Source of the DNA: Poecilobothrus nobilitatus
Lineage: Eukaryota; Arthropoda; Insecta; Diptera; Dolichopodidae
Reading direction: 5' to 3'
Assembly (NCBI GenBank): GCA_947095535.1
Contig: OX352774.1
Location: 5,890,001 to 5,954,000 of the forward strand
DNA: 64,000 nt
Part shown: in pieces, positions 36,921-46,330 of the stretch
Layout of the letters: every line of letters starts with the position of its first letter
Position numbering within the stretch: the stretch's first letter is position 1
Position numbers and translations under genes: made by a program
Notes under the pieces: model-generated
The model's database searches: none
The model's input: only the letters and a program-made list of their open reading frames with translations
Told to the model about the DNA's origin: nothing

Positions 36921-38568
36921 TAGAAAATCCCCTGTGCAATTGCACAATTTCTATAGATTCAGAAATATTTACGGTATCATACTGACTCCCTTAATAAAAT
37001 ACCTAAAAATTTCATTTTTACATCAGCACCATTAAAAAAACTTTGGAATCACTTACTTACTTAATGTAATAGAAAAAAAACATAAAACAAATCTAAACAC
37101 ATAAAATTAAAAATGTAGGTAGCAGTTTATTAATTTTTTCTCGACGTTTTTTCGTGGCGGTAATTTTTAACAGTTTTTTAATCATTGAGAAAAAATGGTC
37201 CAAGCTAAAAACACTTTCAGGATAAAAGTTCGTGCCGATATCTCAAAAATTGTTTGAAACACATGTATAAAGTGCACAATAAAAACCGGCGAAAAACCAA
37301 CCAACACCAACCGCTACGACATTTTTTTTTTTTTACATTTAAAACAATACCAATAATCGAAATAATTTTAATATTTGTTAAAATTTTACTCTCTATTTTT
37401 TAGTTTTAAAAAAAAATTTTTATGTCAATGAAAAACAGTTTTTTTCGCCGCGAAATTACTTTAATTACCAAAACTACTTTCAAGTTTTTTGCGTTTATTT
37501 TTTTTTGCTTGAAAAAAATTTGCTGAATTTATTTTATTTAAATGTACTTAGGAGAGGTCTTTGGTATATTTAATAAAACATTCATGTCTCTGATAATGAA
37601 ATTTCATAAATTTTCGGGGGCTTTTTTTTTGTGACGGTCGTTTTCGACAGCTTTTTAATTTAATGGTCTAAAAATAAATTAGTACAAAATTATGAATCTA
37701 TTGTGAGAGAAGGCTTCTAAAATGATATTTTCTATGTTAGTTTTTTTTTTTTTTTAAGAAAAATATCCATTCTTATCATATTTGGTAAGTTCCAGACTCT
37801 GTTATGAAATATTTAAGTCTGCCGAATTTTATATTAATAAAAAAATTTCAAATATTTTATGTTATACCAGTTATAGCTAAATTTAGCTTAAAAATCTAAA
37901 TTTCAACCTAAATAAACAAAACTACTTTAAAGTCTGTTACGAAGCTTTTACCAGCTTTTATACTAATGAAAACAAAATCAAGAATAAAATCGGCCTATTA
38001 TTTTTTCTTATAAATATGAGGCTTACAAACTTTGCTCTTTTCACTTTCAGGCGCTTTAATTTTATTAAGAGTACCTATTTTTATTTATTTATTTTTCAAA
38101 ACAAAGATTGAAAACGCTAACAGAAGATTAATAATTTATTTTTAATTTACCGCTGCGACCAGTTTATAATGGATGTGGCGGTCAAATTTAAAAATTAAAA
38201 ATTTGCTGAATTTATTTTTATTCAAAATGTGTTTTTTAAGTATGTACATACTTTTCTTTTTTGACTGTACTCACTTTTATTGAACGGTTTATGTCTCTGA
38301 CAATACTTCTAGTGGAAAATTTGGTCTCTGGTAATAATATTTACTAAATTTATTTATATTTTTAATGAACGGTTTGTGCCTCTTGATAATACTTTGAGTT
38401 AAAGATTCGTGTCTCTGGTAATAATATTTTTAATTATTAAATAAATATACAGAAATATCATCATTGCCAGTTTAGTTTACATTCAGTATGAGTGTTTTAT
38501 TATAGATATAAAATATTTTTTTTACATGTTGGCAAGGTCTCGCCAACATCTTGTGTATTATATTATAG
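36921..38568. repeat. Composite repeat X-Y, array copy 3 (longest)
   Basis: X (36921-37660) and Y (37661-38568) are both complete, giving a full unit of about 1.65 kb. Compared with copy 1, X has a ~45 bp insertion near 37265-37310 and small deletions. Y ends with the hairpin atgttggc/gccaacat and tgtgtattatattatag. A terminal hairpin followed by AT-rich sequence could suit a Helitron-like end, but I see no definite CTRR terminus or AT insertion site, so the class is open. Confidence 0.75.
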
Positions 38569-38802
38569 AATATGTAATATACAATATAAAATATTTTTAT
38601 AAGCAAATTTTCATAATAGGTACCCTACATATACAAAATTATTTTTATAAGCAAATTTTTGGTTTTTTCCCTTTATTATGAAAACATAGACCAAAATCGT
38701 ATGACATTATAGTTTTTTTTTTGTCTATTAGTTTTCGATTCGCAATTCTAGAGTAAAGATGATTTTTGGATAATTAGATTTTAATTACTCATTTCAAAAA
38801 AA

Positions 38803-38916
38803 ATGAGCAAAAAAAGAAAGTGTGAAAGTGACTCTGCCACCAAAAAACGCAAATGGCTCACTTTACAACAAAAGCTTAATGTTATTAAACTTCATGAAGA
38901 AAATTTAGACGTATAG
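38803..38916 (+). pseudogene. CENP-B-type helix-turn-helix fragment of a pogo/Tigger-like transposase
   Basis: A 37-codon frame starts with ATG at 38803 and stops at TAG 38914-38916. It reads MSKKRKCES, then KKRKWLTLQQKLNVIKLHEE. This fits the beginning of the CENP-B N-terminal DNA-binding domain (basic run, then ..LTl.eKl.vIk..E.G) found in pogo/Tigger transposases and Jerky-like host proteins. The rest of the domain and the DDE catalytic domain are missing, and AT-rich sequence follows. It is a 5' remnant, or possibly a first exon whose continuation I cannot find. Confidence 0.6.
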
Positions 38917-39102
38917 ATAACATTCTTATTATACATATTTTATTTATTAACATTTTACATTTATATTATAAATTTTATTAACATTATTTTTATTATTACA
39001 TTTAACAATGAATTCTTCCCAAGTTATTTTTTCTAAAGTTTTAAAAAATAAGTGTTTAAAAAATTCCCATACGATTTACTTATCTATATGTTATTTCTCT
39101 AT

Positions 39103-39216
39103 GATTATACTTATGTTCATATAATACGTACCTACTTATGTTATATTATGAAATAATAATAAATTGTTATATTTCTTTTTAAGAAGTGGCACATTCCATA
39201 AGAAAAATAAAAAATT
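39103..39216 (+). promoter_or_regulatory. Conserved 5' flank of J-domain gene, copy 1
   Basis: About 110 bp upstream of the start codon matches 51228-51320 apart from small indels, including agaagtggcacattccata close to the ATG. Identity begins abruptly near 39103. It probably holds the promoter and 5' UTR, and its duplication means that the second copy kept its upstream control sequence. Confidence 0.5.
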
Positions 39217-39582
39217 ATGGCCAAGAACTTTTATAAAATTTTGGGTGTACATGAGGATGCAAGTAATGATGAAATAAAAAAAGAATATAAGAAACTTGCT
39301 TTAAAATATCATCCGGATAAAAATAAAAATCCAGATGCTGAAGAAATATTTAAGGAAATAACAGAAGCATATAGAGTATTATCAGATCCAATAAAACGAC
39401 AACGTTATGATGCATCACAATATGAAACAATTAATTTAAACACTTCGGATATTTCCATATCGGTACTTGTAGGTGGTACAATTGTAGCATTTGCATTTGG
39501 ACTTTATTTATTTGGTGAAAAGGATAATAGTAAATCTAATGATAATTGTAACAAAAATAATACAAATAAAGCAAAAAAATAG
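39217..39582 (+). CDS. Small J-domain (DnaJ/HSP40) protein with C-terminal membrane segment, copy 1
   Basis: This encodes a 121-residue protein in a single exon. Residues 4-68 form a J domain. Helix II is rich in Lys, the HPD tripeptide that stimulates Hsp70 ATPase is at 32-34, and the helix III block [14 protein letters not shown] is followed by a KRQRYD end. Residues about 79-99 are hydrophobic ([13 protein letters not shown]) and should span a membrane. The last 20 residues are Asn/Lys-rich. A short J protein anchored at its C-terminus would present the J domain to cytosolic Hsp70 at a membrane, probably the ER; this is inferred from the layout. An AATAAA lies at 39648. There is no G/F region or zinc finger, so it is not a canonical DNAJA or DNAJB chaperone. 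A second copy lies 12 kb downstream. Confidence 0.85.
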   Translation: MAKNFYKILGVHEDASNDEIKKEYKKLALKYHPDKNKNPDAEEIFKEITEAYRVLSDPIKRQRYDASQYETINLNTSDISISVLVGGTIVAFAFGLYLFGEKDNSKSNDNCNKNNTNKAKK

Positions 39583-40462
39583 ATTAGCTTTTTATAATTA
39601 TGAACGTTTAAAAAATTATTTTAATTATAATGACTGTTGTAAATTGTAATAAATGTAATAAATCTTATTTTATAAAACTATATTAGAGTCAAAATTCATA
39701 ATTTAATAAAAAAAACTGTAATAAAAATGTTAAAGAATTTGATATATGACATAAAATTTAGTGTTCAAAATTTGTAAAAAATAAATATAATATATTTTAA
39801 AATCCTATTTTGATTCCTCATACTTTTCTTTACAGCTTCAAATTATTTGTTTCAATAAATCGTTTTTAAAATTTTGGATTTAAATAATACTCTTAAAACA
39901 AAATTTTTTTTTTTTAAATCTTAAAACTACAATTTATTTAAATTTATTTTGTGTTCTGCACTTTCGGCACTGTTTGCTGTATAGTGAGATTTCCTATGAA
40001 AAAATTCCAAATCGTTTCATATCAGTTTTTTGTCTTCTTTTCACATGATAAAAACTTATTACTATCTATTTCTTTCAATTTTGTTGTTTTTTCAAGAAAA
40101 TTTGGTCACATAGTGAGAATGGCACAGCTTATGGTAATAGATAATCTTTGATTCTGAAAGTGACCTGGATAACTGAGTATTATCTGAGAATTACACTTAC
40201 TAGTTGCTACTCTGTGATTTGATCTAAAAATTTCATACTAAAGTAAGGTTATACACTATTAGTTCAGTCTTCAGTTTTGTGACTAAACTGATAATGTATT
40301 AAGACCATAGATATATTAACTATTAGATGGGAAGTTAGGTATAGTCGTTTCTTTTCTTCTTGTGTGTTTTCCTATCTTAAGGTATTCAGTCAAAAAAATA
40401 CATATGCATTTTATAATATGTATACATTTCGTTCACTCAGCTGTTTATATTTAATAAAATAA
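39583..40462. other. AT-rich DNA downstream of J gene; MITE piece near 40244
   Basis: No coding frame is convincing. At about 40244-40303, the sequence ttatacactattagttcag ... actaaactgataatgtatt is related to the MITE at 41612-41787. Confidence 0.5.
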
Positions 40463-41037
40463 GGGTGTTTTTCTTTTTCTCATCAGATCAATGCTCAGAG
40501 CAGATGTCGAGCGCTCAGAGCAAACTTTTATCTGAACTCTGACCGCTCTGAGTTAAAAAAGAAACGTTCAGAGCACAAATTGTCAATTTTTATCCAAATT
40601 ATTTTCTAACGTTAATATTTTTTTATTTTATTTCAAATGTAATTTTATTTTAAATGTAAAATTTTATTTTAAATGTAATAATATAGTTTTAAAAGGAATT
40701 TATTTAATAAATAAAATAAAACAAAGTTATTTTACGTAAAATTTTATTTAATAAAATTTAAAAAAAAAAACTTTAAAAAAAATGTTTAAGTATCTATGCA
40801 CGAAATTTTATTTGATGACACTTTTATTATTTTATTCTTAATTTGACGTTATATTTATTGAAAACTCTATGAAATCTGAGAAATTTTTACGAGCTTACAG
40901 ATAACGCTCTGATCACATTCCGAGTTAAAAAAAGAAACACAAAATGGATAATGTGGATAATCTGAGCATAAAAAGAAACACAATTTTTTTTACTTGACAA
41001 CTCTGACTCTGCTCTGATGAGAAAAAGAAAAACGCCC
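40463..41037. mobile_element. MITE-like element, TIR gggtgtttttctttttctca
   Basis: The left end gggtgtttttctttttctca + tcaga at 40463 is mirrored at the right by tctgatgagaaaaagaaaaa + cgccc ending at 41037. TIRs are about 25 bp with one or two mismatches. The 575 bp interior is rich in gctctgag / ctcagagc in both orientations and in gttaaaaaaagaaac motifs, with no frame. No long target duplication is visible. The superfamily is not assigned. Confidence 0.7.
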
Positions 41038-41331
41038 AAATGTAAAACAGTTTTTCATAACCAGTTTCATTCAGACATTTTAAGTTTTTATATTATTTAA
41101 TAATTGATATATTTTTTTTTTTAAATTAAAATTTAATTTAATTAAGGTTATTCAAAATTTTAACTATTTGTAAGTAACAAAATAAGTGATAAAATTCTTA
41201 AAAAAATTAGAAATGAATTTATTTCATTAGGAACCTATTTCTGAGGAAACTAAAGCAATACATACGCTGAAATTGGCTGAAAATATTTTCTTCACTGCCT
41301 ATCTTGTAGTTAATATATCTATGTATTAGAA

Positions 41332-41601
41332 TGTTTACATTTGGAGAAAAAACGTACCATTTCCAACTCCTTTTTCAACCTTCATGTTTACAACGGGGTG
41401 AAAAAGGTGTTTTTTTTTGGCAAAATCCTGTCAGAACATTGGTACATTAGAAATGAAACGACGATTTCTTTTCATTTCCTTTTCATTTTGTTTCGACACA
41501 TGAAAATTTATTTATCGTACGTGTTTTTCATTTACCATCCCGCTTTCCTCCCTTGCCTAAAAATTTTGTAGTAACTTACGTTTTTCCCCCAAATGTAAAC
41601 A
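41332..41601. mobile_element. MITE-like element, TIR tgtttacatttgg
   Basis: tgtttacatttggagaaaaa + acgta at 41332 is mirrored by tacgtttttcccccaaatg + taaaca ending at 41601. Length is 270 bp. The 76-codon frame across it is an accident of the element. No clear target duplication. Confidence 0.6.
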
Positions 41602-41611
41602 AGGTCTTAAA

Positions 41612-41787
41612 GTATGGTATACATTATCAGTTCAGTTGTCAATTAAGTCGTCGGTGTTGTGACTACAGACTAAACTGATAATGCATACATATAAAACTAT
41701 AGTTTTCATTAAAATAGCAAAAAATGTTGGTATAGTATCATCAATTGCAATGCATTATCAAACTGAACTGATAATGTATACTTTACT
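41612..41787. mobile_element. Small MITE with cattatcagttcag ends
   Basis: gtatacattatcagttcag near 41618 is mirrored by ctgaactgataatgtatac near 41764. The interior includes tagttttcattaaaatagca, which recurs next door split by the Harbinger relic, and so gives an empty site for that insertion. Confidence 0.6.
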
Positions 41788-42074
41788 TATAACTGTCAGT
41801 TTTCATTAAAGTTTGGTATATAACTAGTACTCACCTGCTAGAAAAAAAAATGTTGTATGGAATTTCTGTCAAAATTTTTCTCGTATTTGTCAAATCTAAA
41901 AAATTTTCCAACAAGTAGTACGCACCTCTGTAGTCAACTGCTGTAGAAAAAGCCTTTTAACCAGTTGAAAAACTGCTGTTTTTTTAGATTTATCTACTTG
42001 TCATTTTGACTAGATGTGTTTGAGTTGTTTTTATAAATTTTGAAATTCAAAATAAAGGAAGGTTCAAGGTTAGA

Positions 42075-42345
42075 ATGGACTATAGTTATACCTGTTATAG
42101 TTTTGAAGAATTTTTGGAATTCGAAGAAATTGAAGAAACGAATATTGAAGATAATATTACTCTGAAAGTAAAAAATACAAATGTGAAGGTACCTAAACCA
42201 TAAACAAGAAAGTAAAAAGAAAGCTGATTACTTTAGTTAAATTGAGGCCCTTTTTGTGGCATTTAACTAACAGTAACTATGCAAATAAATTACTATGAAT
42301 AAAACTTGGAAGGAAATAAGTTCCACTATTTCTTTCCTTAGATAA
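42075..42345 (+). pseudogene. MADF-domain protein of the Harbinger element (broken)
   Basis: A frame from ATG 42075 gives 42 residues (MDYSYTCYSFEEFLEFEEIE, then an acidic/Thr-rich stretch) and stops at 42201-42203. In another frame from 42224 comes a MADF-like helix block, LITLVKLRPFLWHLTNSNYA, which fits the usual Li.lV..rP.LWd..h.dY.nk pattern. After a TGA and a frameshift near 42300, KTWKEISSTI matches the following .W.eIa..l block. MADF proteins encoded by Harbinger elements bind DNA and partner the transposase. At least one stop and one frameshift prevent function. Confidence 0.55.
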
Positions 42346-42490
42346 GGATTTACCCCATTTCCGTTTATTTTTATATTTGGTATTATTGAAATGATGTACA
42401 TGATGTCTATCCAGCGAGAACCTGACAAATTTCTAATTCTTCTTCTTCAGAACTAGAAGAAAAATCTTTATCTTTAAAAAGTTGACCCAT
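42293..42490 (-). pseudogene. HARBI1-like transposase N-terminus (broken)
   Basis: From an ATG at 42490 on the minus strand: MGQLFKDKDFSSSSEEEELE, an acidic Ser/Glu start common in insect Harbinger transposases. After a frameshift near 42410, NKRKWGKSLSKERNSGTYF fits the k.R.WW......R...G.Y conserved block that precedes the DDE domain. Nothing of the catalytic domain follows. It overlaps the opposite-strand MADF relic end to end. Confidence 0.5.
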
Positions 42491-42892
42491 AATTTAAATT
42501 TATACTTCTTGATTTTGTAATTAATAAAATAAACACACTTTTATTATGACGTTACATAAATGCCAAATATTTTTCTTGAAACTGTCAAATTTTTACTGGG
42601 GTAAAATATTTCTTCGTTTAAATTTTTTTTTCTCGCAAGTGAGTACGTGAGTAGTTGCATACCAAGCTTAAAATAGCAAAAATTTTTGGTATTCATCAGT
42701 TGCATTGCATTATTAAACTGACGACTGAACATACCCTACACCTACTTAAAAAAAAGTATTTACAACAATAGGGTGCGCGAAATTTTGGAGATTAAAATCA
42801 ATTTCGATTAACATCCTGTAAAGGGTTTTCCAATTTGAGATATGATTTCTTTTCAAAAAAAACACACTAATTGTTAAGGAAATTCGATTCTA

Positions 42893-42966
42893 GGCTCGTT
42901 TATCGCAAGCAATTCATCGCGAAGGAATTCATCGTAAGCAATTCATCGTAAGCAATTTATCCCAAG
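42893..42966 (+). repeat. Left terminal repeat of the MULE, with internal subrepeats
   Basis: Contains four spaced copies of a g(c)aattcatcg-type motif (gcaattcatcgcgaag, gaattcatcgtaa, gcaattcatcgtaa, gcaatttatccc). The right repeat has the same motifs inverted. Such subrepeats in ends are usual for Mutator-like elements and may bind the transposase. Confidence 0.65.
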
Positions 42967-42967
42967 G

Positions 42968-43036
42968 AATTTATTATTTTATTTAATTATTTAACTCTGG
43001 TAACTCTGGTTAAATAATTAAATAAAATAATAAATT
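42968..43036. repeat. Perfect 28-bp palindrome inside the MULE
   Basis: Arm 42968-42995 (aatttattattttatttaat, then tatttaac) is the exact reverse complement of 43009-43036, across a 13-base loop tctggtaactctg. Perfect pairing in otherwise variable AT-rich DNA suggests recent origin or selection. Confidence 0.75.
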
Positions 43037-43077
43037 GAGTTAAATATTCAAATAATTATAAATTAAACATAAACTTT

Positions 43078-43635
43078 TCACATTTTATTCATGTTTTTTC
43101 CACATTTTCCTTTAGTACCAAAAATTGTTATACGATTATTTCCTGAACTATCCTCGGCAATGCTGTCAAAAAAAATGAATCTTTCCTTTTTTGCAGTTAA
43201 ACAATATTTTTCTGGAAAATCCTTATTGGTTGGTATTGGTTCATATTTATCACCAGCAGCATCATTTCTTCTAGATGCTCGAATACGTCTTTTTATAGAA
43301 TGATTTTGTGGCATCTGGGCTGCAACAGAAATGAATATAGTTTTAGATTCTTTTGATAAAATTCTTTGTGTTGTACCTGGTAATGATTTTTTCGCTTCAT
43401 TTCTTATATTTTTCATATGGCGTGCTGCTTCTCCAGTATGGTTATGCTCGGATGGTGGTACAGAAATCACATTTTTTACTATACGCAATCGTGCTTTACA
43501 TTTTGTTTTAAAATAGCTTACGCATTTCCAAATAAATTTCTCGTTAGTCACGCGCTCCTTGTTGTAAACAAACCCATCAAGAAGAACTTGTTGTTCACCT
43601 TTCTCATTTTCTACGTATGAAAATTCAAACTCCAT
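43078..43635 (-). CDS. FLYWCH zinc-finger protein of a Mutator-like element (N-terminal part of MULE protein)
   Basis: A 185-residue frame opens with ATG at 43635. Residues 1-67 form a FLYWCH zinc finger: aromatic VLLDGFVYNK, then FIWKCVSYFKTKCKARL with Cys38 and Cys46, and EHNH with His64 and His66. The middle (about 70-100) is the lysine-rich linker usual in insect FLYWCH proteins. Residues about 105-175 (SIKRRIRASRR; ERFIFFDS; NRITIFGT) match the conserved region that precedes the MULE transposase domain, but the frame ends before the catalytic DGTF motif. FLYWCH fingers bind DNA. The frame lies wholly between the element's terminal repeats. It may be an intact short protein of a non-autonomous element, or a truncated transposase. 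Confidence 0.7.
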   Translation of the reverse strand: MEFEFSYVENEKGEQQVLLDGFVYNKERVTNEKFIWKCVSYFKTKCKARLRIVKNVISVPPSEHNHTGEAARHMKNIRNEAKKSLPGTTQRILSKESKTIFISVAAQMPQNHSIKRRIRASRRNDAAGDKYEPIPTNKDFPEKYCLTAKKERFIFFDSIAEDSSGNNRITIFGTKGKCGKNMNKM

Positions 43636-43784
43636 TTAGGTATCCCTATTTTTATTCAGCTTTATTCTGCATAATTGATTTTTGAAATTAGAAAATATAT
43701 TTGACAAATATTACCAATTAAGGCTGCTAGATTTTTTTTTTGGAAAATATAAAGTGAATATTTCATTAGGTATATGAATTCATA

Positions 43785-43923
43785 AGGTATCGGATATTCA
43801 TCGCCATAAACTTCGCGATGAATATTTCCTTGAGATGAATTGCTTACGATGAATTGATTACGATGAATTGCGGGCGATGAACTTTGCTATGAATTTGTTA
43901 TTACGATAAACTAGCCGGATACC
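43785..43923 (-). repeat. Right terminal repeat of the MULE
   Basis: The minus strand carries the same gcaattcatcgtaa-type subrepeats as the left end, plus attcatcgcgaagtttatgg. It is longer than the left repeat and ends with ggctagtttatcg, which pairs with ggctcgtttatcg on the left. Confidence 0.65.
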
Positions 43924-44275
43924 GGAAATTCGAATGTTTTTTATTTAATGTGAAGTACAATTGATACAATTAAGTTCTGAATAAAACGTCATTCAAATGG
44001 CCTCCACGACTTCTTTTGCAGGAACGAATTCGATTAACCCAATTTTCGAGCACTTTTTCGACTAAATCAAGTCGTATGTCATGAATAGCACGTTCAATAT
44101 TGACTTCTAAAGCTTGAAGAGAGTTTGGTTTATTGCTAAAGACCAATGACTTTAAATAACCTCACAAAAATAGTTTAATGGTGTTAAATCACAAGTTCTT
44201 GGAGGTCATTCAATGTCACAATTTCTTGAAATAATCGAATCTCCAAACTTTTCTTTTTAATGCTGCAATGTATGT

Positions 44276-45325
44276 CAAAGTTACCGCAATCAACAACAAT
44301 GATCGAAATGAAACAGATTTCGATATTGTTGAATGGGAAGAATGGAATATTTTAAACGAATATATTTGCATAATTATTCGTTTAAACATTAACGTAGTTT
44401 TATTTGTGCAATTTTGTAAAAAACAAAATAAATAAAAACCTATAATGTAGAGTACATGATTTATACTTATACATTAATAATTTATCATACAAAATTAATT
44501 TTTGAACTGAAGATTAATTTTAAATATTTTGAGTTGGATTGAAAATTAGAATCAACCAAATTGAGTTGGTTCTTGCGATACCTAGTGGCAAAGACTATAC
44601 ATATATAAGACATTCCAAGTAGAACAAATTTTTTAGTATAGAAAATAAAAATAAGGCTGCGTCCCAAATAGTCGCGACATCTATCAGTATGAAATTTATT
44701 CATCTTTTATGTTATACGTTATACCAGTTATACTAAATTCGTTTTTTTTTAATTTTAAATATACATAAACGTTTTTCATTCTTTTTTTTGATATACAATC
44801 ATACACAATTTAACCTTGAATAAAATAAAAAAAAGTTTTCTAAATAAAATAAATTGGTGTATATGTATGTACATTGTAACTTCGTATTGCTATACTAGGA
44901 TAGATAATATTTGAATACTGGTAATTTAATATAGGTTTTTGTAAGTAATTTAGATTCGATTGTTATTTTTAAATAAATTTTATTTATTCTAGTTATATAA
45001 TATTACAATTCATTAACATAAAATTTACAAATGTATTACAATAAAACAATTTTTAAAATACAAAGAAAAGATTAGTTATCTGCACGCTGTGCTGTATGTG
45101 TTATAAACCGAATAAACGAGAATGAATATAAATATAATGTTAAGTTAACAATTAGCTACGTTGTCAGATTTATTGTATGGTTTTATTTTTTTTAAATAAA
45201 ATGAAGTTTTTTTTCTACATATACGAAAAAATATAGATGAGATTTCTTGATTTATCACAGACAATTTGTGTATTTAAGCAATTTTTTTTTTTTGCAACAT
45301 AAGCTAAAGAGTATATAAAAATGTG
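44276..45325. other. AT-rich DNA without recognisable gene
   Basis: A hairpin of about 15 bp lies near 44290-44332 (tcaacaacaatgatcgaaat against atttcgatattgttga). No frame is convincing. Confidence 0.5.
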
Positions 45326-46330
45326 TTATTTAGAATGATTAAATAACCAATAAAAATAACCTGTAAAAAACAAGTTACATATAGGTATGTACATTGTATC
45401 ACGATATAGAAACCATACTTGGCTCGAGTATTCAAGTATAGGTTTTACATAAGCAGTAAAAAGTTGCTTAGTGATATAGGGATCAGAAAACTCTTTTGAC
45501 CAACACATAATAAATCCAAGAGTTGAGTTAGCTTTATTTATTATGGAGTTGTAGTGACTCTTGAAATCTAACCTACTATCAACGATTTGTCCGAAATCAG
45601 AAGTACGATCTATTCTTTTAATAAGTTGATCGTTGAGGACGTAATCATAATTGATTGTTGAGTTAGCTCGTAACCTTGAAAAGCTCATAATTAGGTATTT
45701 CCTAACATTTAGTTTGAGATTGTTGTTTCTGCACCACTAACTAAATTGGCTGAGATCATATTGCAACAACTCACAATCACGAGTGGAAGTTATAGTTTTG
45801 CGATTTTGGTATCATCAGCGAAACATAGAAGACGTGAGTGGGATAAACATAGGGAACTGTGATAAGTCGACATTACGAAAAATAAAGCACCTAGATGGCT
45901 GCTTTGTGGCAATCCTGAATTTGCAACGTAAGTTGCAGAAATGGTAGATCTAAAAAGGACCTGGTATGACCTATATGTCAAATAATACGATAACCATTTA
46001 AGGCTATGATTTGAAAATCCTACTGCTTTATGCTTTTCAAGGATAATTTTATAGGGAATTAGATCAAAGGCCTTACTTCTATCTGTGAATACCACATCAA
46101 CTTGTTTTTTAGTTTCCATTAATTGTATTCAAAATATCAGAGACGAATTCAGTCATATTAGTAACTGTGGATCTACCCTTTTGGAAATCAAGTTGTTCTG
46201 GTGGAATAAATGGTTGACAATAATCAACAAAATACGAGCACATTATTTTTTCAAATAATTTGGGAATAGTTGACAGTTTAGTAATGGGTCTATAATTGCT
46301 TACATCGCAACGAGCCCTAGACTATCCTAG
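45326..46330 (-). pseudogene. Non-LTR retrotransposon relic (reverse transcriptase)
   Basis: Read on the minus strand from 46330: CDVSNYRPITKLSTIPKLFE and PEQLDFQKGRSTVTN (the NYRPI...K..E and Q.GF..grst blocks), then a stop and shift near 46115. Next is VDVVFTDRSKAFDLIPYKII (D of the AFD motif), GLPQSSHLGALFF (for GvPQGShLGPLLF), and CFADDTKI with an intact FADD box at 45811-45822. After another shift come MSFSRLRANST..., VLNDQLIKRI, LGFIMCWSKEF, KQLFTAYVKPILEYSSQVW, the thumb and C-terminal motifs. It is truncated at both ends and has two or more shifts. Jockey-like clade is likely. Confidence 0.85.

Larger units (their letters stand above)
41811..42667. mobile_element. PIF/Harbinger-type DNA transposon relic
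   Basis: The left end gtttggtatataactagtac + tcacctgctag at 41811 is mirrored by ctcgcaagtgagtacgtgag + tagttgcataccaagc ending at 42667. ttaaa flanks both sides (41806-41810, 42668-42672), which contains the 3-bp TWA duplication known for Harbinger elements. The interior carries the two protein types expected for this superfamily in convergent orientation: a MADF/Myb-like protein (plus) and the start of a HARBI1-like transposase (minus). Both are broken and the catalytic part of the transposase is gone, so it is an internally deleted fossil. Confidence 0.65.
41788..42740. mobile_element. Second copy of the same small MITE, interrupted by a Harbinger relic
   Basis: The left part ctgtcagttttcattaaa ends at 41810. 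The right part ttaaaatagcaaaaattttt resumes at 42668 and continues with ggtattcatcagttgcattg and aaactgacgactgaac. The two halves align with the unbroken copy at 41612-41787, with an 857 bp insertion between them. Confidence 0.6.
42888..43923. mobile_element. Mutator-like (MULE) element with FLYWCH gene
   Basis: The 1036 bp insertion sits in the mariner relic and is flanked by ggaaattcga on both sides (42878-42887 and 43924-43933). The paralogous mariner copy has the uninterrupted site ggaaattcaa at 53481-53490. A 9-10 bp target duplication is typical of Mutator-like elements. The ends are long inverted repeats built of tandem gcaattcatcgtaa-type motifs: about 42893-42966 on the left, 43785-43918 on the right. 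Outer bases are ggctcgtttatcg and cgataaactagcc. It holds one complete frame, the FLYWCH protein, but no catalytic transposase domain, so it is probably non-autonomous. Confidence 0.8.
42820..44275 (-). pseudogene. Tc1/mariner-type transposase relic, split by a Mutator-like element
   Basis: Minus-strand coding remains run from about 44275 down to 43985: KFGDSIISRNCDIE, PPRTCDLTPLNYF (the region around the last catalytic acid of mariner-type DDE enzymes), SLVFSNKPNSLQALEVNIE, RAIHDIRLDLVEKVLENW, NRIRSC and RSRGGHLNDVLF. This is the usual C-terminal end of IS630/Tc1/mariner transposases in insects. Stops and shifts occur, and the 5' two thirds are absent. The 3' terminal region continues beyond the inserted element (42888-43923) to a gggttttccaatttgag end near 42823. 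A second, shorter copy is at 53424-53636. Confidence 0.75.

Noticed and set aside
36850..36925. Helitron 3' terminus
   Set aside because: A hairpin is present and a ctag lies near by, but the spacing from hairpin to ctag is too long, the ctag is missing in the other copies, and no 5' TC end or Rep/helicase sequence is seen.
41341..41571. 76-codon frame
   Set aside because: It spans nearly all of a 270 bp MITE, including one TIR; no protein motif.
43091..43620. Three plus-strand frames of 60-70 codons
   Set aside because: Antisense shadows of the FLYWCH frame at 43078-43635.
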